From Patescibacteria group bacterium (lineage in GTDB: Bacteria > Patescibacteriota > Saccharimonadia > CAILAD01 > BJGX01), in the NCBI GenBank assembly GCA_009691555.1, contig SICB01000008.1, positions 1 through 20,353 of the forward strand: a DNA stretch of 20,353 nt. Reading direction: 5' to 3'. The position numbers and the translations under genes were made by a program. Below the pieces are notes generated by a model. That model saw only the letters and a program-made list of their open reading frames with translations. It ran no database searches and had not been told where the DNA came from. Of this stretch, positions 1 to 6,930 are shown one piece after another; the first letter of the stretch is position 1; each line of letters begins with the position of its first letter.

Positions 1-984
1 GGTAGCAATACATTTACATCGGGTATGATATACACCCCATCTGCCCCTTCTGCTGCGCCGCGACCCGTTATGGCCTGGGCACACGGCACATTGGGCATGG
101 GCGATAGTTGCGCACCATCGCGCCGCAAGGATCCGATTGCCGGCACAGGCATGGGTTGGGTCGATGCCATGTTGGCCCGTGGCTGGGTGGTAACAGCAAC
201 CGACTACGCCGGCTTTGGTACTCCCGGAATAGAGGCCTACTTGGTTGGTCAATCAGAAGCTCATGATGTTCTCAATAGTGTCAGAGCTGCCAAAAATTTA
301 CAGGGAACCAACGCCGGTAATAGCTATGCAATTTGGGGCCACTCTCAGGGTGGGCATTCGGCATTATTTAGTGCCAGTCTGGCAGAGAGCTATATGCCCG
401 AATACCAGCTTGTTGGTACGGCTGCATCAGCCCCAGCAGCACAACTCGAATCGCTCTTAACTCAGCAATTCGATACTGCGGTATCGTGGCTGATTGGCCC
501 AGAAGTTGTTGTATCTTGGCCAGACAATTTTGCAGGGCTTAACCCCGACCAAGTCCTGACGACTCCTGGAGCCAAAAACTATCAGGCTACTGCCGAAGCT
601 TGTATCAACGATGTTGCACTTGCCGGAATAATAAGAGCCAAGATTGGGCAGAAGTTTTTTACCCAATCTCTGATGACACTACCCGAATGGAAGAGCGTCA
701 TTGCCAAAGAAACTGCCCCAGTACTGAGCCCCTCGCAGCCGCTATTGGTGGCGGAGAGCCTAACCGACCAAGTGGTATTACCAAACACCACCGCACAGTA
801 CATCCAGCGAGCCTGCCAAGGCGGTTCTAATTTGACCTCGCTTTGGCTCAACAATGTTGGCCACATAGCACTCCAGGGAGTGGTGGCCCCAAGCGTCACG
901 AATTGGCTTGGCGACAGATTTGCCGGCAGAGTTACAGCCCCAACGTGTAATCAGCCGCTACCGATTACTCCTGCTACCAACTAG
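1..984 (+). CDS. Secretory lipase / alpha-beta hydrolase, 5' partial
   Basis: The reading frame is open to the window edge, so the gene begins upstream. The first in-frame Met (position 25) lies inside the domain and is unlikely to be the start. Numbering from that Met, the nucleophile elbow is GHSQGG (Ser107). Asp248 (LTDQVV) and His280 (NVGH) complete a plausible Ser-Asp-His triad. The segment WAHGTLGMGDSC fits the oxyanion-hole region of secretory lipase-type hydrolases. Four cysteines (29, 193, 264, 308) suggest disulfides and therefore an exported protein. The expected signal peptide would lie outside the window. The C-terminus ends without a hydrophobic tail, so it is not a sortase substrate anchored at that end. 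Substrate is unknown: a lipid ester or another acyl ester is possible. The family assignment is from motifs only; hydrolase fold is confident, lipase specificity is not. Confidence 0.75.
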   Translation, partial: GSNTFTSGMIYTPSAPSAAPRPVMAWAHGTLGMGDSCAPSRRKDPIAGTGMGWVDAMLARGWVVTATDYAGFGTPGIEAYLVGQSEAHDVLNSVRAAKNLQGTNAGNSYAIWGHSQGGHSALFSASLAESYMPEYQLVGTAASAPAAQLESLLTQQFDTAVSWLIGPEVVVSWPDNFAGLNPDQVLTTPGAKNYQATAEACINDVALAGIIRAKIGQKFFTQSLMTLPEWKSVIAKETAPVLSPSQPLLVAESLTDQVVLPNTTAQYIQRACQGGSNLTSLWLNNVGHIALQGVVAPSVTNWLGDRFAGRVTAPTCNQPLPITPATN

Positions 985-1033
985 CCAAAAACCCCACGTA
1001 GCTACAAATGAAGCAAAATTATTTGTTTTGAGG

Positions 1034-1039
1034 TAGAAT
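1034..1039 (+). promoter_or_regulatory. -10 element (TAGAAT) of the PerM-family gene, leaderless type
   Basis: TAGAAT ends 6 nt before the ATG at 1046, which would put the transcription start on or next to the A of the start codon. There is no Shine-Dalgarno between them and no convincing -35. The context TTGAGGTAGAAT resembles TTGAAGTATAAT found before the malic enzyme and the tRNA at 5940. Confidence 0.5.
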
Positions 1040-1045
1040 AAAGCT

Positions 1046-2095
1046 ATGAATACAGATATCAACAACATCAGCAACCGAACAATATTTAGGGTGCTACTTA
1101 TAATTCTGTTATTTGTGGTGGGGATGTTCTTGGTAATATCTGTCTCAAAGCAATTGGTTTGGTTTGGAATATCATTTTTCTTGGCCCTCGCACTCGAGCC
1201 ACCAGTAAATTGGCTTAGCAGCAAACTACCCAAAAGAAGCCGTGGCCTAGCCGTGCTCTTGGTGGTAACTGTGACGCTATCTGTGATAGCCTATGTTATA
1301 GCGATTTTTGGCCCACCACTAGTCAAGCAGTTTAGTGAACTCATCAACAACCTGCCTTCGTATTACAAGGATTTTTTGAGTAGCCCCAACCCGCTCTCGA
1401 ATTATCTAAATAGTGCCGATATACCTAAAAGCTTATCGCTCAATGGCCAAAAGATTACCACTTTCTTTACCAGTACAGGCGGAGGAGTGATTAATACCTT
1501 TAGCAATATATTTGGTAGTATATTGGCTTTCTTTACAATTTTAGTTTTGACGTTTTTTATGGTTTTAGAATGGCCAAAATGGCAAGGCTTGTTCTGGAAA
1601 TATCAGGACCCTAGCAAACTAGCCCACCGCCAGACTCTGTATAAGAAGATGCAAAAAACTGTTAGCGGGTATATTAGCGGCAATTTACTAACCAGCCTGA
1701 TTGCTGGAAGCGCAGCGGTAATATTTTTGTTGATACTCAAAAACCCATTTGCGATTGCACTTGGGTTTATGGTGGTGGTACTAGACTTGATACCGATGTT
1801 TGGCGCACTGCTGGCCTCTGTAATTGCGATTGCCATTGTGTTGGTCTATAACGGAATTACGCCTGCGATTGCGACAGCAATATTTTTCTTTGTTTACCAA
1901 CAGCTCGAAAACAACATCTTGCAGCCGATTGTTTTTTCTAAAACAGTCAATATCTCGCCACTAGTGGCCGGTATTGCCGCAGTGCTGGGTGCTAGCCTCG
2001 GCGGGCTAGTCGGCGCACTAGTGGCCATACCAATAGCTGCATCACTACAGATTTTAGCTAAGGACTACCTCGACCGAAAGTATTCAAAAAAATAA
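1046..2095 (+). CDS. AI-2E family transporter (PerM/YdiK/TqsA-like membrane protein)
   Basis: 349 aa, the usual length for this family. Two hydrophobic segments open the protein (about residues 9-33 and 34-52), followed by the PxxNWL-type region (EPPVNWLSSKLP). A second pair lies at about 66-90. A soluble stretch follows (about 91-145, NNLPSYYKDFLSSPNPL), then several C-terminal helices including the typical PMFGALLASVIAIAIVLVYN and GLVGALVAIPIAASLQIL segments. This is the AI-2E/PerM fold, a polytopic inner-membrane protein. Family members have been linked to signal export, Na+/H+ exchange or permease functions; the substrate cannot be inferred here. The start at 1046 is supported by a -10 hexamer 6 nt upstream. 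It stands alone between the lipase and the malic enzyme, with 61 and 45 nt gaps. Confidence 0.85.
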   Translation: MNTDINNISNRTIFRVLLIILLFVVGMFLVISVSKQLVWFGISFFLALALEPPVNWLSSKLPKRSRGLAVLLVVTVTLSVIAYVIAIFGPPLVKQFSELINNLPSYYKDFLSSPNPLSNYLNSADIPKSLSLNGQKITTFFTSTGGGVINTFSNIFGSILAFFTILVLTFFMVLEWPKWQGLFWKYQDPSKLAHRQTLYKKMQKTVSGYISGNLLTSLIAGSAAVIFLLILKNPFAIALGFMVVVLDLIPMFGALLASVIAIAIVLVYNGITPAIATAIFFFVYQQLENNILQPIVFSKTVNISPLVAGIAAVLGASLGGLVGALVAIPIAASLQILAKDYLDRKYSKK

Positions 2096-2128
2096 TAGAT
2101 GATACAGAATTTAAGATAGTTCTTGAAG

Positions 2129-2134
2129 TATAAT
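2129..2134 (+). promoter_or_regulatory. -10 element (TATAAT) of the malic enzyme gene, leaderless type
   Basis: A perfect TATAAT lies 6 nt before the ATG at 2141, so the predicted transcription start coincides with the start codon. It is preceded by TTGAAG with no proper -35 at 17 nt. The in-frame TTG at 2123 overlaps this promoter and is therefore unlikely to be a start. Confidence 0.6.
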
Positions 2135-2140
2135 ATTATT

Positions 2141-3286
2141 ATGAGTAAACACAATTTTGATGAAGAAGCGATAAAAAAACACCTCGAGCTAAAGGGCAAG
2201 ATAGTTGTTGAGCCAAAGGCTCGAGTGCTGACAGACGAAGACTTGAGTATTTATTATACTCCGGGCGTTGGTGCGGTTTCTAGAGCCCTAGCAAAAGACC
2301 CTAGCCGTGCCAAGGAGCTAACTATTAAATCCGATATGGTAGCAGTTGTGTCGGATGGTTCGGCGGTGCTGGGCCTCGGCAATGTTGGGCCAGAGGCAGC
2401 GATGCCGGTTATGGAAGGCAAGGCGATGCTATTAAAGCAGCTTGCTGGCATTAACGCCTTTCCTATTTGTCTCGACACCCAAGATACCGAGCAGATAATT
2501 ATGACAATCAAAAATATCGCTCCTGTTTTTGCGGGCATTAATCTCGAAGACATCGCCGCCCCGAAGTGTTTTGAAATAGAGCGGCGGCTCCACGACGAGC
2601 TAGACATACCGGTAATTCACGACGACCAGCACGCCACAGCGATTGCCGTAATGGCAGGGCTTATTAACGCCCTCAAGGTCGTCGGCAAAGATAAGGCTAA
2701 TTGCAAGACGGTAATTATTGGTTCGGGTGCCGCCGGAATCGGTGTTGCAAAACTGCTACACAAGTGGGGCATGGGCGATATCATCATGATCGATAGCAAG
2801 GGCATTGTTAGCTCCACAAGAGAAGGCCTGGACCCGAGCAAACAATCGCTACTAGCGATAACCAACAAGTCAGATTTGTCTGGTGGTATCCAGGACGCTC
2901 TTAGGGGTAGCGATATCGTGCTTGGTTTGTCGCAGGCCAATTTGCTTACCAGAGATGATATTAAGCTCATGAACAAAGATTCAATAGTATTTGCAATGGC
3001 CAACCCAACTCCAGAAATCAACCCTGAGGATGCCATCGCTGGTGGTGCCAAGGTTGTAGCTACTGGGCGCTCAGACTACCCCAACCAAATAAATAATGTC
3101 TTGGTGTTTCCGGGAATGTTCAAAGGTGCAATCGAAACTTCAACGAATTTTGTGACCGACGAAATCAAACTAAAAGCAGCCGAGTCGCTAGCAGCCATTG
3201 TTGATGACCCCACCCAAGATAACATAATACCTGGAGTATTTGATGCCGGAGTTGTTGACGCGATTGTGGATGCTTTTAAGAGCTGA
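2141..3286 (+). CDS. NAD(P)-dependent malic enzyme, short form
   Basis: Oxidatively decarboxylates malate to pyruvate with reduction of NAD(P)+; cytosolic. The 381-residue length matches the short bacterial form without the phosphotransacetylase-like extension. Visible motifs are YYTPGVG with the catalytic Tyr (about 39), VVSDGSAVLGLGNVGPEA, the catalytic Lys in MEGKAMLLK (94), metal ligands in LEDIAAP (136-137), HDDQHATA (161-162), the dinucleotide-binding GSGAAG (194-199) and ANPTPEI near the C-terminus. HDDQHATA has Ala where Gly is usual. The start is set at the ATG at 2141 because the promoter -10 covers the alternative upstream TTG. No pathway partner is adjacent. In a reduced genome it may be one of few links between C4 acids and pyruvate; that is inference. 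Confidence 0.93.
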   Translation: MSKHNFDEEAIKKHLELKGKIVVEPKARVLTDEDLSIYYTPGVGAVSRALAKDPSRAKELTIKSDMVAVVSDGSAVLGLGNVGPEAAMPVMEGKAMLLKQLAGINAFPICLDTQDTEQIIMTIKNIAPVFAGINLEDIAAPKCFEIERRLHDELDIPVIHDDQHATAIAVMAGLINALKVVGKDKANCKTVIIGSGAAGIGVAKLLHKWGMGDIIMIDSKGIVSSTREGLDPSKQSLLAITNKSDLSGGIQDALRGSDIVLGLSQANLLTRDDIKLMNKDSIVFAMANPTPEINPEDAIAGGAKVVATGRSDYPNQINNVLVFPGMFKGAIETSTNFVTDEIKLKAAESLAAIVDDPTQDNIIPGVFDAGVVDAIVDAFKS

Positions 3287-3328
3287 GGAGTGTGCTAATA
3301 TAAGGGTTATAAATTATTTAATAATCAC

Positions 3329-3335
3329 GGAGGTG
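3329..3335 (+). promoter_or_regulatory. Strong Shine-Dalgarno of the gene at 3340
   Basis: GGAGGTG lies with 6 nt between GGAGG and the ATG at 3340. A possible extended -10, TGC-TAATAT, sits at 3293-3301. This gene is therefore leadered, in contrast to the two genes before it. Confidence 0.6.
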
Positions 3336-3339
3336 CGGC

Positions 3340-4032
3340 ATGGAATCGGATAAAATAACGAAAGAAGCGGTAGCTTCAAACGAAAGCGTAGCTAGTACTA
3401 CTGCTACAAACAAAACTAACTCTCTAGCAGTGGCGGCCTTAGTAATGGCATTTATAGTGCCACCGATAGGGCTGGTACTAGGGATAGCAGCCTTAGCACA
3501 AATCAAGAAAAGCAAAGAATCTGGTAAGGGATTGGCAGTTGGTGCGCTCGTAGTATCTTCGCTAATTATTTTACTCTACGTTGTAATATTTATGTTGTTT
3601 GCGGGGCTGGTATTTTCTGCCAACAAGTATGCTAAAGACAACGGAGTAAGCGTCGATACCAACAAGGGCACAATAGAAGTCAAAAACAAAGAGGGGGAAT
3701 CGGTCGAGCTAGGAAACGCCGGAGTTCCGGACGGTTTCCCAAGCGATGTACCAATTTACCCTGGCGGCAAAATCATTGCATCGTCCAAAACAGATGGTTC
3801 CTATACTGTGACCTTCAACACTCCTGACTCTAAAAGCAAGGTAGAGGCTTACTACAAGTCCAACCTAGCCACTAATGGCTGGACAAGCGGCGAAGGTACA
3901 TCGAGCAATGACTTCGGTAGTAGTAGCACAACAACCCTAAAGAAGGGCGACTCGTTTATTAATGTCATGGTCACTGAGTCTACCCAGGGAAACCCCACAG
4001 CGGTCAGCCTAATTATCTATAAAAAGTTGTAA
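3340..4032 (+). CDS. Membrane-anchored protein, DUF4190-like N-terminal two-helix anchor with extracellular C-terminal domain
   Basis: 230 aa. A charged, Ser/Thr-rich N-terminus (1-27) is followed by TM1 (about 28-52), a short Lys-rich loop (AQIKKSKESGKG) and TM2 (about 65-93), the layout of DUF4190-type anchors. Residues 127-230 form a soluble domain beginning PDGFPSDVPIYPGGKI. It resembles the small beta-rich modules that follow such anchors in Gram-positive and Patescibacteria surface proteins. The loop charge pattern suggests that both termini are outside or both inside; topology is not resolved. The gene at 6931 has the same anchor but an unrelated C-terminal domain. Function is not recognised. 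The start is supported by a strong Shine-Dalgarno. Confidence 0.75.
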   Translation: MESDKITKEAVASNESVASTTATNKTNSLAVAALVMAFIVPPIGLVLGIAALAQIKKSKESGKGLAVGALVVSSLIILLYVVIFMLFAGLVFSANKYAKDNGVSVDTNKGTIEVKNKEGESVELGNAGVPDGFPSDVPIYPGGKIIASSKTDGSYTVTFNTPDSKSKVEAYYKSNLATNGWTSGEGTSSNDFGSSSTTTLKKGDSFINVMVTESTQGNPTAVSLIIYKKL

Positions 4033-4180
4033 ATATTCGCCACCTCAGGAACGAAACTTTTTCACAAACCAACTAGCTACATTTTTGAACTCCCGAATCT
4101 ATAAGCTTGAGCGGTATTGGCAAATAGAGTAGAGTATAACTAACATCAAATTTATAAACCAGCATCGGAAATACCAAGCA

Positions 4181-4771
4181 ATGCATCTGTCTAAGCAAAA
4201 TTATAAGAAAGTACTCTTACCCACCAAAAGGGAAATATGGATAGTGCTAGTTTTGGTGTTTATAGTTTTCTTAACCTTTGAAGCCAATCTGATATTCTTA
4301 AGAATTACACAAAATAGTATTTTTACAGACTCTGGGCTGCAAGAGAGTTTTGAGAGTCAGATCGACTCAGTATTTGCTGGCAATAAAGTTATCAACACTG
4401 CCACCCTGGTAACTTTTTGGGCTGGCATGGGCTTGGTCGCGTATAGCATAATATGGTCGATATATTCATTTTTTAGTGAAGCTAAAAATGAGGTTGAGGT
4501 GACAGCGGGTTTTATAAATCAGGCCAGCAAGCGCGACAAACTCCAGCGAGCGTTAGTCCAAGCTGGGCTTCTGGCAGGTATTATTGCTCTTGGAATATTG
4601 ACGCTCAATGTAACTGCGCCGTATTTTACCAGCCTCTGGACAAATGGTATTTTATTGGCTCCGAATGATTGGCTAATGATGGCAGCACAGATAGTGGGCG
4701 GCTTTATAGGGCTCTGTATTAATTTTTATCTATTTAAGGTTTTGATTGACTGGATAGTGATCCTAGAGTAG
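4181..4771 (+). CDS. Hypothetical four-helix membrane protein
   Basis: 196 aa with four hydrophobic segments at about 19-41, 71-98, 123-143 and 162-188, short loops and a basic N-terminus (KQNYKK). No catalytic motif or recognisable family was seen. No Shine-Dalgarno precedes the ATG; a TATAAC at 4135-4140 is a possible -10, giving a leader of about 35 nt. The gene converges on lexA with 27 nt between the stop codons and no clear terminator between them. Coding is supported by length, by the regular hydrophobic pattern and by the lack of a competing frame. Confidence 0.6.
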   Translation: MHLSKQNYKKVLLPTKREIWIVLVLVFIVFLTFEANLIFLRITQNSIFTDSGLQESFESQIDSVFAGNKVINTATLVTFWAGMGLVAYSIIWSIYSFFSEAKNEVEVTAGFINQASKRDKLQRALVQAGLLAGIIALGILTLNVTAPYFTSLWTNGILLAPNDWLMMAAQIVGGFIGLCINFYLFKVLIDWIVILE

Positions 4772-4798
4772 CCAACGGCGCTACTGTTGCTACTGCTG

Positions 4799-5425
4799 TT
4801 ACTGGTACTTGCGAATGAGCCCAATCAGTACACCTTGGATTTTAATCGGTGTGCCGGCTTCGACATAAATTGGCTCCATCGAAGCATTGGCAGGTTGCAA
4901 ACGAATTCGGTTGCTTTCTTTGTAGTACCTTTTTAGCGTTGCCTCGCCGTTATTGATGAGCGCAACAACGGTGTCGCCGTTACTTGGTACTTCTTTTTCT
5001 TGGACGACCACATAGTCGCCGTCGTGAATACCGTCTTCGATCATGCTCTGGCCCTTCACCTGGAGTACATAGGAGTTCTTGGAGCCCACCATGAAGGCAG
5101 GTACCTCTAGCGTCTCCTTGTGCCCAGAGATAGTCTCTATTGGGCTACCAGCCGCAATCATACCTAGTATTGGCAGGCCAATGCCTGGCTGGTTGATTGA
5201 CGACTCTACTTCCTCGACCGGCACTAGGGATCGAGCAGAGTTAATACCTTTTTCTAGAAAGCCTTTCTCGACCAGCGTTTCGATGTGCTGGGCTACGGTT
5301 GCAACAGAATTAAGCTTTAGGCCATTGGCGATTTCACGGTAGCTCGGCGAGTAGCCCTTCTGCTCAATAAAGGTTGTTATAAAATCTAAGGTTTTTCGTT
5401 GTTTCTTTGTTAGTGCTACTTTCAT
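4799..5425 (-). CDS. lexA: LexA SOS repressor
   Basis: Transcriptional repressor of the DNA-damage response that cleaves itself when stimulated by RecA filaments. 208 aa. The N-terminal winged helix-turn-helix covers about 1-68, with the typical recognition region NSVATVAQHIETLVEKG (39-55). The scissile Ala-Gly bond is at 92-93 (AAGSP). The catalytic dyad is Ser127 (GQSM) and Lys165 (TLKRYY) in the S24 peptidase domain. All residues needed for autocleavage are present. The ATG is preceded by AGGAGG at 5 nt. The promoter spacer carries a direct-repeat operator candidate, so autoregulation is likely. It is the only protein gene on the minus strand here. Confidence 0.96.
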   Translation of the reverse strand: MKVALTKKQRKTLDFITTFIEQKGYSPSYREIANGLKLNSVATVAQHIETLVEKGFLEKGINSARSLVPVEEVESSINQPGIGLPILGMIAAGSPIETISGHKETLEVPAFMVGSKNSYVLQVKGQSMIEDGIHDGDYVVVQEKEVPSNGDTVVALINNGEATLKRYYKESNRIRLQPANASMEPIYVEAGTPIKIQGVLIGLIRKYQ

Positions 5426-5455
5426 TGGTGCCTCCTATTATTTATGATTGTATTC

Positions 5456-5485
5456 ATTGTAGCGAACATAATACGAACTTGTCAA
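5456..5485 (-). promoter_or_regulatory. lexA promoter with GTTC-N7-GTTC operator candidate
   Basis: Read on the minus strand, TTGACA (5485-5480) and TACAAT (5461-5456) are separated by 18 nt. Inside the spacer lie two directly repeated GTTCG words. The core GTTC at 5478-5475 and GTTC at 5467-5464 are exactly 7 nt apart, so the repeat period is 11 bp. GTTC-N7-GTTC is the known alphaproteobacterial LexA box, whereas Gram-positive LexA usually binds the inverted CGAAC-N4-GTTCG. A repressor bound here would cover the promoter. The Shine-Dalgarno AGGAGG at 5436-5431 lies in the short leader. Confidence 0.75.
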
Positions 5486-5595
5486 TACTTATAGCATAAC
5501 TTTTTTTACATTATTTTTTACCATCTGTTGATATCTAGCTTAAGTATATTACCAGGTGTAGAGAAGTATTTTATAAAATAAAGCCTGGCTATCTA

Positions 5596-5650
5596 TTGAC
5601 AACCCCTCTTTCCTGGCATAACCTAGAGAACATAAAGTAAATAAAGGAGG
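5596..5650 (+). promoter_or_regulatory. Promoter and strong Shine-Dalgarno of the 65-aa protein gene
   Basis: A consensus TTGACA at 5596-5601 is followed by TAACCT (5619-5624, spacer 17) or by the extended form TGG-CATAAC (5614-5622). The leader holds AAAGGAGG at 5643-5650, 10 nt before the ATG at 5661. The perfect -35 and near-perfect Shine-Dalgarno suggest high expression. It is divergent from the lexA promoter. Confidence 0.5.
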
Positions 5651-5660
5651 AAATAGAGAT

Positions 5661-5858
5661 ATGGCATTTTCACACGAGAATTCGAAAGGACAAACATATT
5701 ACTTACATTCTAAAGAGGTAACTCTTAAGGGTGGACGACTACAAAGGATTTATTACTTTGGTCGTGAAGCTAAAGAAGCTGCAATCGATGCAATGCCTGA
5801 TGGCTACATCATTGTGGAGAACCCACGAACCGGTCTTCCAATTCTAAAGAAGGGCTAA
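5661..5858 (+). CDS. Small conserved-looking protein of unknown function (65 aa)
   Basis: 65 aa, soluble, slightly basic, no cysteines and no transmembrane segment. The region KGGRLQRIYYFGREAKEAA followed by PDGYIIVENPRTGLPILKK reads like one compact domain. I recall similar small proteins in Patescibacteria, but that cannot be checked here and no function is known to me. The gene is unusually well equipped for its size: consensus -35, AAAGGAGG Shine-Dalgarno, and an immediate strong UUCG-hairpin terminator. It is therefore a monocistronic unit, probably made in large amounts. A nucleic-acid-binding or ribosome-associated role is possible but is only a guess. Confidence 0.8.
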   Translation: MAFSHENSKGQTYYLHSKEVTLKGGRLQRIYYFGREAKEAAIDAMPDGYIIVENPRTGLPILKKG

Positions 5859-5875
5859 CCCGGCCTTCACCATTA

Positions 5876-5899
5876 AAAGAGCCCTTCGGGGCTCTTTTT
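5876..5899 (+). terminator. Intrinsic terminator with UUCG tetraloop after the 65-aa gene
   Basis: Arms AAAGAGCCC (5876-5884) and GGGCTCTTT (5889-5897) enclose TTCG closed by a C-G pair, the very stable cUUCGg loop. The run of T at 5895-5899 completes the terminator. It lies 18 nt after the stop codon and separates the gene from the tRNA. Confidence 0.9.
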
Positions 5900-5919
5900 G
5901 GTTTTTGTCTCTCTTGAAG

Positions 5920-5925
5920 TATAAT
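5920..5925 (+). promoter_or_regulatory. -10 element of the tRNA gene at 5940
   Basis: TATAAT lies 14 nt before the first base of the tRNA, in the context TTGAAGTATAAT, identical to that before the malic enzyme. The -35 is poor (TTGGTT at 5898-5903, spacer 16) and overlaps the preceding terminator tail. Confidence 0.6.
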
Positions 5926-5939
5926 AGTCTCGTGGCAAA

Positions 5940-6015
5940 GGGCCCGTAGCTCAGCGGTTAGAGCAGTCGGCTCATAACTGATTGGTCGTTGGTTCGAACC
6001 CAACCGGGCCCACCA
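5940..6015 (+). tRNA. tRNA with CAT anticodon, probably tRNA-Ile2 (lysidine type)
   Basis: 76 nt including an encoded CCA. The acceptor stem GGGCCCG pairs fully with CGGGCCC. The anticodon loop CTCATAA carries CAT. The T arm has GGTTCGAACC. Position 1-72 is a G-C pair, so it is not an initiator. Acceptor pairs C4-G69 and C5-G68 match the identity elements by which E. coli TilS recognises tRNA-Ile2. The D arm and the variable loop (TTGGTCG) also resemble E. coli ileX. The other elongator CAT tRNA in the window has U4-A69. Assignment to Ile2 is therefore likely, but it is inferred from these pairs. Confidence 0.9.
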
Positions 6016-6032
6016 TTGTTCTTATTAAAAAT

Positions 6033-6056
6033 GTCCAGCTTGAGCTGGACTTTTTT
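6033..6056 (+). terminator. Intrinsic terminator after the tRNA at 5940
   Basis: GTCCAGC (6033-6039), loop TTGA and GCTGGAC (6044-6050) are followed by six T. It is 18 nt from the end of the tRNA. Confidence 0.9.
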
Positions 6057-6069
6057 AATTGCCTCTGGC

Positions 6070-6098
6070 TTGCCTACTCGGCATAAGAGTTTTACAAT
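6070..6098 (+). promoter_or_regulatory. Promoter of the sortase-like gene, leaderless type
   Basis: TTGCCT (6070-6075) and TACAAT (6093-6098) have a 17-nt spacer. The -10 ends 7 nt before the ATG at 6106, predicting a transcript that begins at or next to the start codon. No Shine-Dalgarno is present. Confidence 0.6.
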
Positions 6099-6105
6099 CA
6101 TACTG

Positions 6106-6831
6106 ATGAGCAAACACAAGGTCGAATACAACCATTACGACAAAGACCACCCGTATCTGAGCACTCTGAGTATCAAAAAAAGAGCTAATTATGATCGTAC
6201 TCATAAAATAGCCCTGAGTGTCGTAGTGGTTTTGTTTTTTGTCTTGGCCGAAGGCATGCTGATGTGGGCCACAGCCGACTCGAGCATTAGCTATAGCCCG
6301 CTCCAAAAAGAAGCCTCAGCAATTGCTAAACCCGTAATCAAACTTAGTAAGGTTGAAGTAAAACTGAGCGACCCGCCGCCGCCACTGCTATACCTGGCTG
6401 ACATGTATCTGGTGATACCTCGTCTTAGTATCAATGTACCTATTAGCAACAGTACTTTGGCTAACGATGCCAAGCTGGCAATTCCGCGCAGTTCCAGCCA
6501 AGCACTGTGGCGCAAGGATGGCCCCAAGCCTGGCGAGACAGGTAGCGTGGTAATTGCTGGGCCCTACGGCGATCTGAGCGGAGACGGACCACTTAGCCTC
6601 AATAACAATCTAGTCGTTGGTGATAGCATCGAGGTCATATACAAAAATGGTAACCGCGTAGTTTATAAGGTTTATCAGACAACAACCTACAAGCTAGCTG
6701 AAGTACCTCTGAAAGACATTTTTGATAAGTCTGACGGCAAATATCTCAACCTGATTACAGACGCTGGCTCCAGAGATAATGCATCGGGCGAATTTGATCA
6801 GCGCCTGGTGGTCTATGCCAAGCAGGATTAG
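6106..6831 (+). CDS. Sortase-fold membrane-anchored protein lacking the catalytic His and Cys
   Basis: 241 aa: a basic cytosolic N-terminus, one TM segment (about 34-57) and an extracytosolic domain from about 98. The domain follows the sortase pattern: YLVIPRLSINVPI, then GETGSVVIAGPYGD, the GDSIEVIYKNG strand, YLNLITDAG and finally FDQRLVVYA. Where active sortases have His (IAGH) this protein has Pro153; where they have Cys (LxLxTC) it has Asp219. The Arg (Arg233) is kept. It should therefore be unable to form the thioacyl intermediate, and a binding or scaffold role is more likely. The frame is intact with no internal stop, so it is not simply a decayed gene. The upstream in-frame codons lie within the tRNA and its terminator, so the ATG at 6106 behind the promoter is chosen. 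Confidence 0.8.
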   Translation: MSKHKVEYNHYDKDHPYLSTLSIKKRANYDRTHKIALSVVVVLFFVLAEGMLMWATADSSISYSPLQKEASAIAKPVIKLSKVEVKLSDPPPPLLYLADMYLVIPRLSINVPISNSTLANDAKLAIPRSSSQALWRKDGPKPGETGSVVIAGPYGDLSGDGPLSLNNNLVVGDSIEVIYKNGNRVVYKVYQTTTYKLAEVPLKDIFDKSDGKYLNLITDAGSRDNASGEFDQRLVVYAKQD

Positions 6832-6906
6832 ATGTTTAGTGAAATTAAGTTACAATATAAGCACTATAAAATAATAATAAGCAATAAAATGAGTGAATAG
6901 TCTCTG

Positions 6907-6930
6907 TATAATTCAAAAAAGGAGCATCAT
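6907..6930 (+). promoter_or_regulatory. -10 and Shine-Dalgarno deciding a TTG start
   Basis: TATAAT at 6907-6912 is followed by AAAAAAGGAG (6915-6924) 6 nt before a TTG at 6931. No ATG is nearby in frame, so the strong ribosome-binding site marks the TTG as the start. Confidence 0.6.

Noticed and set aside
953..984. LPITP near the lipase C-terminus as a sortase sorting signal
   Set aside because: No hydrophobic segment or basic tail follows; the protein ends four residues later.
2123..2140. TTG start six codons earlier for the malic enzyme
   Set aside because: It overlaps the TATAAT promoter and has no ribosome-binding site; the ATG at 2141 begins the conserved protein.
4768..4784. GTAGC/GCTAC inverted repeat as a terminator between the gene at 4181 and lexA
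   Set aside because: The stem is only 5 bp and there is no T-run on either strand.
5989..6105. Longer start for the sortase-like protein
   Set aside because: The upstream in-frame codons run through the tRNA 3' half and its terminator; a promoter with -10 at 6093-6098 lies after them.
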